A stretch of DNA of 64,000 nucleotides, taken from the NCBI RefSeq assembly GCF_000687995.1, contig NZ_JIAC01000001.1, positions 248,001 to 312,000 on the forward strand. Direction: 5' to 3'. Numbering within the stretch: position 1 is the first letter of the stretch; every line of letters begins with the position of its first letter. Source of the stretch: Selenomonas ruminantium AC2024. GTDB lineage: Bacteria; Bacillota; Negativicutes; Selenomonadales; Selenomonadaceae. The notes under the pieces are model-generated. The model did no database searches. It was not told where the DNA came from and worked only from the letters and a program-made list of their open reading frames with translations. Made by a program: the position numbers and the translations under genes. Of the stretch, positions 59,356 through 64,000 are shown piece by piece.

Positions 59356-59832
59356 TTATTTGAGGACATCCATCAGCATGACTTTCTTATCCGTGTCAAC
59401 CTTGCGGATTTCCAGTTCAATGCCTTTTTCATTCAGCTTCTTGAAGGATTCGATATCCTGATCGTCAACGGAAACAGCGCCCGTAATCTGATGCTTGCCT
59501 TCGTGGAAGCTCATGCCGCCGATGTTAACGCTCTTGATGTCTACGCCATGTTCTACCATGTAGAGAACGCTGGTCGGGTTCGTGAAGAGCAGCAGGCATT
59601 TTTCGTTTTCGTATTTCGGGTTGTTGTAAACGCGAACAGCTTTTTCGAGGTCTACAACGTGGGATTTGATACCAGCCGGAGCAACCTGTTTCAGAAGCGT
59701 TGCGCGGATGGTGTCTTTTGCCACATCATCATCGCAAACGATGATGCGGGTGCAGCCCGTAACCTTGGACCAAACGGTTGCTACCTGACCATGAATCAGA
59801 CGGTCATCAATTCTTGCAAGTACGATATTCAT
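59356..59832 (-). CDS. PTS mannose-family EIIB component
   Basis: 158 residues. Phospho-acceptor His in RIDDRLIHGQVATVW near residue 14, the standard IIB Man/Lev motif. Passes phosphate from IIA to the sugar. Its start overlaps the IIA stop by one base, so IIA and IIB are separate chains here rather than fused as in E. coli ManX. Confidence 0.94.
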   Translation of the reverse strand: MNIVLARIDDRLIHGQVATVWSKVTGCTRIIVCDDDVAKDTIRATLLKQVAPAGIKSHVVDLEKAVRVYNNPKYENEKCLLLFTNPTSVLYMVEHGVDIKSVNIGGMSFHEGKHQITGAVSVDDQDIESFKKLNEKGIELEIRKVDTDKKVMLMDVLK

Positions 59833-60263
59833 TACAGTTCATCCTCCTCATCATCGGCAATCTGGCTGGCATGGAACGTCTGCAAACCGCTGCGGCCTGC
59901 TTCTACGGCGCGTTCCATCAGAGCTTTGATGTCAGAACCATCATCAGCCAGCTGAGCGCTGCACATCTCGATGAGCATCGGCAGGCTTACGCCGGTAACA
60001 ATGCCATAATTTTCGTTGCTGATTACCAGACGGCAAGCAGCGTTGTACGGGCTGCCACCGAACAGGTCGTTCAGGAACAGCACACCATCCTTGCAGTCAA
60101 GGCCTTTGATGGCTTCTTCGTACTTAGCCACCACATCGTCCGGGCCTTCACCAGGAACCAGCGTTACAGCTGCAACATTTTTCTGTTCACCGCAAATCAT
60201 TTCACAGGAACGAACCAGTTCTTCTGCGAAGATGCCATGCGTACCAACAATAATACCAAACAT
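59832..60263 (-). CDS. PTS mannose-family EIIA component
   Basis: 143 residues. Phospho-acceptor His in GIIVGTHGIFAEELV near residue 9 and FLNDLFGGSPYNAACRL match IIA Man. First gene of the operon; AGGAGGTAG precedes the ATG and a sigma-54 promoter lies about 90 bp upstream. The acidic C-terminus ends DDEEDEL. Confidence 0.94.
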   Translation of the reverse strand: MFGIIVGTHGIFAEELVRSCEMICGEQKNVAAVTLVPGEGPDDVVAKYEEAIKGLDCKDGVLFLNDLFGGSPYNAACRLVISNENYGIVTGVSLPMLIEMCSAQLADDGSDIKALMERAVEAGRSGLQTFHASQIADDEEDEL

Positions 60264-60354
60264 TCTTTCTACCTCCTAAACAATTTCCCCTAAATTCATA
60301 TTTATGGTTGAATTTGAACGTTTTTGGCTTTTTTTGCCTTACGCCCCTATATAA

Positions 60355-60370
60355 TGCAAGATGCGTGCCA
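60355..60370 (-). promoter_or_regulatory. Sigma-54 (-24/-12) promoter of the PTS operon
   Basis: Minus strand TGGCACGCATCTTGCA: the GG and GC dinucleotides are correctly spaced and all consensus bases match. No sigma-70 promoter is obvious, so the operon should depend on RpoN and the LevR-type activator encoded upstream. Confidence 0.88.
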
Positions 60371-60375
60371 ACTTT

Positions 60376-60492
60376 GTGTATCAAAAACGAAATTTTATGT
60401 TTTCGTTTGTTTTTCCGTGGTTTTCACGTTTTTTCAGAATAATAATCTTGTTTATGATACTATAATTCTTGTTTTGATACACTTCGATACAC
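60376..60492. promoter_or_regulatory. Candidate LevR upstream activating sites
   Basis: GTGTATCAAAA on the plus strand (60376-60386) and on the minus strand (60472-60482), followed by minus GTGTATCGAAG (60482-60492). The same GTATCRAA core lies in inverted orientation upstream of levR (63407-63445). Confidence 0.6.
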
Positions 60493-60542
60493 TATTCAAT
60501 ACTCTTTTCCTAAAAATGACCCTCATCATGATAAAAAAAATA

Positions 60543-60570
60543 CACTATGACAAATGTCATTGTCATAGTG
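60543..60570 (-). terminator. Terminator of levR
   Basis: 10-bp stem CACTATGACA / TGTCATAGTG followed on the minus strand by TATTTTTTTT. Confidence 0.85.
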
Positions 60571-60581
60571 CATTATCTGTA

Positions 60582-63392
60582 TCAGAGCATATTCGCCATA
60601 AAATAATACTCATCTTCGTCAAAACGTAATTTCAGTGTTTCATCGAAGATTTTGGCCGCTCTTTTGAGTGCCATGAGTTTCTTTTCATCTACGGCTGACT
60701 TGTCTTCCTTATATACCAGCGGGCTGCGGGTCACCACGCGCTCCAAGGCACAACCGCAGTGCACGAGCAGGCGCACCCGCAGGGGATTGGAGAGTTTTAA
60801 CTGCAGGTCTGCTTCCAGTGACTTGTCAAATTCCAGCAGCACACTCATGATTTTGGCAGGATTCAAATAAGTAAGGAACCGTTGCAGGGATTCTTCGCAG
60901 AGCCGCTGCACCACCATGTTCCCCTTCCCCTTGCCCTCGCTGGGGGACAAACTCGTTTCCAGCACCGACTCACTGTCAAAGACCAGCTCGGTAAGCAGCC
61001 GCTCCCCTTCGCCGTCAATCAGCTGTTCCAAGGGAATAAACGGCACGTTCATGGCAGGCTTCTTCATGCCCACCGCCGCCACAATGCGGTATTCCTTGGC
61101 GATTTCCGCCAACCGGTCATCCATATGCAGAACGCCAATGGGAATGACCTCGATAATCCGTCCCGCATGACGCAGTACATCTTCCACGAGCGCCTTGAGT
61201 TTCATGGCCGCACCGTGTCCCGAGGAACAGATGGTCACAATGGCTTCCTGTGTATTAATGGGCAGCTCATGTGTATCAACTGCCTCATAACCTTTGAAAC
61301 TCAACAAGGATTCATAGATACTATCCAAATCCATGCCGGCAATATCCACCTTGCGCATGGCTTCGAGTATCAGCGGCGTGGAAACCATATCCAGCGTGCG
61401 CACAGGAATCTTGAGCCGCTCGGCCAGCATGGCCCCGATATTGCAGAGGGATCCCATATCTGCAAGAATGAGTACCCCCTTCTGACATTCCATGCCCTTG
61501 AGCATGGCCGCCGTCTGTTCGAGTATATCCTGTGGATTAACCTCCAGCGGCATATCAATGGCAATGATGTTGGTATCCGTGGAGCTGAACAGCCGCTTGG
61601 CCACATCCACCATGGAACTGGCCGTAGCCTTTCCGTGAGTGGCCACCAGAATGATGATTTTTTCTTCCAAGTCATCATCATCCGAGGATTCCAACAGCAG
61701 CGCGATATACTCAATCTCAGCCTGCGGTACCTTCACATGGTAGTGCTTTTCAATCAGCGCGCCCAGTTCCTCCGCCACCCGCATATAGTCCGAATCCTTG
61801 GGGATGGCCCCTTCGATTTCCGTGTAGGGAATGGACTCCTGTGCCTTGACCCGCTTGAGGAAGGCCGACAGATGCAGGCTGAACGCATACAGGAACCGGT
61901 CACGGTAACTGCGGTTGAGCCGTTTCTGCACATAGAGAGAAATCTGCTCGGAAAAATCCACCAGCGCCTCATCCACAATCTTTAAGAGCCGTTCCCGGGT
62001 GGTCATGTTGACGGAATGCTTCTTATTATACAGTTCCTTTACGTAGACATTCACATCCGTGGCTACAATCTGCTTGACGAGCTCATCACTGATGCCTTCT
62101 CCTTTGAGCAAGGCCACCTTATCTTCCACGACCTGATAGAGGTTGAAGCCTTCCCGGCTGCCCTCGTCATCCACCTTGAACTTGCCGCCCGGTGGAGACA
62201 CGAGCAACGGTTCGCTGACATACTGGGTCAGCTCCGCCAAAGCCTGACGGTTGGCCGAAAGGGTCAGCAGCCCATCCCGCACCCCCAAAGGCAGCATGCG
62301 GAAGTCCGCCTCGATAAAACTCGGATTGTCAATGCCGTTCAAAAAAGCCTGCGCACAGAGCAATTTGATGTTGGATTTCAGCTGCCCCACATTGCCGCTG
62401 CCGATACTGCCAATCAAAGCCTTGACGGCTTCCACGCTGATGCGCACCGGCTTCTTGACCCGCTGGGCTTCTTCCATAAAGAGCAGCTTCAAAATATCGA
62501 GCTTTTCTTCCAAGGTGCGTTCCGACAACGGCTTAATGGTAATGATGTTGGGAATACGGCGCACAAAAGTCTTGGTCAGCGCCGAATTGGGGTCCTCGGT
62601 GGTAGCCCCGATAATCAGCACCTTGGCCTTGCGGCTGCGGGTGGTTTCCCCCAAACGGTTAAAGGTGCCCGTATCCATAAAGTAGAAAATCATTTCCTGC
62701 CCTTCCGGTGGCAGGCGGTGAATTTCGTCCAGGAATAGCACGCCGCCGTCCGCTTCTTCCACCAGACCGGCTTTCGCCGTATCCGCTCCCGTAAACGCAC
62801 CCTTGATATGGCCGAACACATGGGAGATTAAGAGCTGCGGATTGTTGTAGTAATCCGCGCAGTTAAAAGTGATAAACGGCGCATCTTCGGAGAAGCGCTT
62901 CATGGCCTTGCCATACGCAAACATCATATGGGCAAAAAGCGTCTTGCCGACACCAGTCTGGCCGACAATCAGCGTATGCAGGCCATCCGGCGGATAGAGA
63001 ATCGCCGCCTTGCCCTGCTCTACCTGCCGCTTGAGGCTCTTATCCGCACCAATCAGCCGGGCAAAAGGATTGGCTTCTTCTTCCGCATCACTGGCAAACA
63101 GCCGCTTGCACTCCTCCACATCACGGAACTGCAAAGGCCCCTGCCCCAATTCTGTCCCCAACAACTCCGCTAGTGTCTCCCTGTCAAAATACCGCACCGG
63201 CCGTCCGGTAAACTTCACAATCTTGTCCTGCCGGTGCAGTTCATTTAATTCCTTGGACACATTATTCCGCAGAATATCCAGCTCCGCCGCAATCTCCTGG
63301 GCATCAAAACCGATTTGCCCTGTCAAATCCTTGGCCTTAATCGCTGCGGAACGCTCCTGTATATAAGTCAAAATCCGCTCACTGCGTTTCAA
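60582..63392 (-). CDS. levR: LevR-type sigma-54 activator with PTS regulation domains
   Basis: About 936 residues. N-terminal helix-turn-helix (1-75), AAA+ domain with Walker A GQTGVGKT and the sigma-54 contact loop GAFTGAD, arginine-finger region RRIPNIITIKPL, then PRD1, EIIA-Man-like domain (VATHGKATASSM with a phosphorylatable His), EIIB-Gat-like part (TICSSGHGAAMKLKA) and PRD2 (VHCGCALERV). PTS phosphorylation of these sites ties activation of the adjacent PTS operon to sugar supply. TTG at 63392 is placed ten bases after AAGGGG; a GTG at 63401 is the alternative. Confidence 0.93.
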   Translation of the reverse strand: MKRSERILTYIQERSAAIKAKDLTGQIGFDAQEIAAELDILRNNVSKELNELHRQDKIVKFTGRPVRYFDRETLAELLGTELGQGPLQFRDVEECKRLFASDAEEEANPFARLIGADKSLKRQVEQGKAAILYPPDGLHTLIVGQTGVGKTLFAHMMFAYGKAMKRFSEDAPFITFNCADYYNNPQLLISHVFGHIKGAFTGADTAKAGLVEEADGGVLFLDEIHRLPPEGQEMIFYFMDTGTFNRLGETTRSRKAKVLIIGATTEDPNSALTKTFVRRIPNIITIKPLSERTLEEKLDILKLLFMEEAQRVKKPVRISVEAVKALIGSIGSGNVGQLKSNIKLLCAQAFLNGIDNPSFIEADFRMLPLGVRDGLLTLSANRQALAELTQYVSEPLLVSPPGGKFKVDDEGSREGFNLYQVVEDKVALLKGEGISDELVKQIVATDVNVYVKELYNKKHSVNMTTRERLLKIVDEALVDFSEQISLYVQKRLNRSYRDRFLYAFSLHLSAFLKRVKAQESIPYTEIEGAIPKDSDYMRVAEELGALIEKHYHVKVPQAEIEYIALLLESSDDDDLEEKIIILVATHGKATASSMVDVAKRLFSSTDTNIIAIDMPLEVNPQDILEQTAAMLKGMECQKGVLILADMGSLCNIGAMLAERLKIPVRTLDMVSTPLILEAMRKVDIAGMDLDSIYESLLSFKGYEAVDTHELPINTQEAIVTICSSGHGAAMKLKALVEDVLRHAGRIIEVIPIGVLHMDDRLAEIAKEYRIVAAVGMKKPAMNVPFIPLEQLIDGEGERLLTELVFDSESVLETSLSPSEGKGKGNMVVQRLCEESLQRFLTYLNPAKIMSVLLEFDKSLEADLQLKLSNPLRVRLLVHCGCALERVVTRSPLVYKEDKSAVDEKKLMALKRAAKIFDETLKLRFDEDEYYFMANML

Positions 63393-63406
63393 CTGTATCA
63401 CACCCC

Positions 63407-63445
63407 TTCGATACTCTTTCTAAATCATATAACAGAGTATCAAAA
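63407..63445. promoter_or_regulatory. GTATCRAA inverted repeat upstream of levR
   Basis: Minus GAGTATCGAA (63407-63416) faces plus GAGTATCAAAA (63435-63445), matching the sites upstream of the PTS operon. Suggests autoregulation or a shared regulator. Confidence 0.55.
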
Positions 63446-63480
63446 AAGGCAAGCAACCGATAAGCTCGTTGCTTGCCTTT
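63445..63480 (-). terminator. Terminator of smpB
   Basis: 13-bp perfect stem AAAGGCAAGCAAC / GTTGCTTGCCTTT followed on the minus strand by TTTTTTG. Confidence 0.85.
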
Positions 63481-63485
63481 TTTCT

Positions 63486-63959
63486 TTAATAACGCTGTCT
63501 ATCTTTGAGCGCCCGTTCTACTTCGCGTTTTGCGGCTTTCTCATGCAAATCCTGCCGCTTGTCGTAGTTGTGCTTGCCCGAAGCCAAAGCCAGTTCGAGC
63601 TTGGCCTTGCCATTCTTGAAGTAAATCTTGAGCGGCACGAGGGTAAAGCCCTTTTCCCGCGTCTTGGCGAAAAGCTTGACGATTTCGCTCTTGTGCATCA
63701 GGAGCTTGCGGGGGCGCAAAGGGTCATGGTTGAAGATATTGCCCTGGTCATAGGGGGAAACGTGCATGTTTTCCACGAAAATTTCCCCGTTCTTAATCAT
63801 GGCGTAGCTGTCCTTGAGGTTGGCCTTGCCCGCCCGCAGGGATTTCACCTCCGTGCCTTGCAGGGCAAGCCCGGTTTCATATGTTTCATGAATGAAGTAG
63901 TCATGCCGTGCCTTGCGGTTTTCGCAGACCACCTTCATGCCGATATTCTTCTTGCCCAT
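63486..63959 (-). CDS. smpB: tmRNA-binding protein SmpB
   Basis: 157 residues. N-terminal [20 protein letters not shown] and [18 protein letters not shown] are conserved SmpB features; the C-terminal basic tail ([20 protein letters not shown]) enters the ribosomal mRNA channel during trans-translation. AGGTGA precedes the ATG. The tmRNA gene itself is not in the window. The 41 bases beyond the start hold no further feature. Confidence 0.97.
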   Translation of the reverse strand: MGKKNIGMKVVCENRKARHDYFIHETYETGLALQGTEVKSLRAGKANLKDSYAMIKNGEIFVENMHVSPYDQGNIFNHDPLRPRKLLMHKSEIVKLFAKTREKGFTLVPLKIYFKNGKAKLELALASGKHNYDKRQDLHEKAAKREVERALKDRQRY

Positions 63960-64000
63960 TGTATCACCTCAGTTGTTATTTGCTATTGCCCGTGCCGCCT

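Overview
The window reads as chromosome of a diderm Firmicute of the class Negativicutes, most like Selenomonas or a close relative. This is an inference from gene content: Gram-positive-style ribosome binding sites and promoters, PTS systems and a LevR regulator occur together with periplasmic features such as an NrfHA nitrite reductase, a Ccm cytochrome c maturation system and a TAXI-type TRAP transporter. Most genes lie on the minus strand. No rRNA, tRNA, CRISPR array, insertion sequence or complete prophage was seen.

Layout. 1-1.6 kb is accessory DNA: a double-glycine leader peptide, a stand-alone RadC/JAB protein, two small ORFs and a YvrJ-like gene with an in-frame stop. 1.7-4.4 kb holds an Agp-like phosphatase, a probable 6S RNA gene and small conserved genes. 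4.4-9.5 kb holds a TAXI TRAP transporter and BrnQ, whose leader contains an attenuator-like hairpin. 10.15-10.57 kb is a compact Fst-like type I toxin-antitoxin locus between 52-bp direct repeats. 10.6-18.6 kb is an L-ascorbate (ula) cluster with a divergent DeoR regulator and no visible ulaD. 18.8-19.5 kb encodes two more double-glycine peptides. 19.5-28.1 kb has two HAD phosphatases, a YesM/YesN-type two-component system and an AfuABC-like ABC transporter. 28.2-35.4 kb is a respiratory nitrite ammonification island: a Crp/Fnr regulator with ccmABCEF, and nrfHA. 35.5-37.7 kb is ilvBN. 37.9-43.2 kb has a binding-protein/chemoreceptor pair, a CorC-type protein and a DEAD-box helicase. 43.8-51.3 kb has a DUF4127 protein, a fourth double-glycine peptide, topB, small genes and a lysA-like decarboxylase. 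51.3-56.4 kb carries three tandem membrane diguanylate cyclases. 56.5-64 kb has pfkA, a mannose-family PTS operon under a sigma-54 promoter with its LevR activator, and smpB.

The least explained structures are non-coding. (1) Three of the four double-glycine peptide genes share a composite promoter, ACACACTTTT, nine bases, GGATATAAAGAACAG, which suggests a dispersed secreted-peptide regulon. (2) Seven large imperfect palindromes of about 168-268 bp sit mostly as inverted pairs at 13.5-14.0, 23.6-24.2 and 43.2-43.7 kb, with one at 49.7 kb. Their terminal stems differ in sequence between copies but remain self-complementary, and five of the seven share an apical loop motif. (3) The palindrome GTTGC-N4-GCAAC lies exactly 22 bp upstream of the -10 box of both the Crp/Fnr-ccm operon and the nrfHA operon. 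(4) A GTATCRAA inverted motif occurs both upstream of the PTS sigma-54 promoter and upstream of levR.
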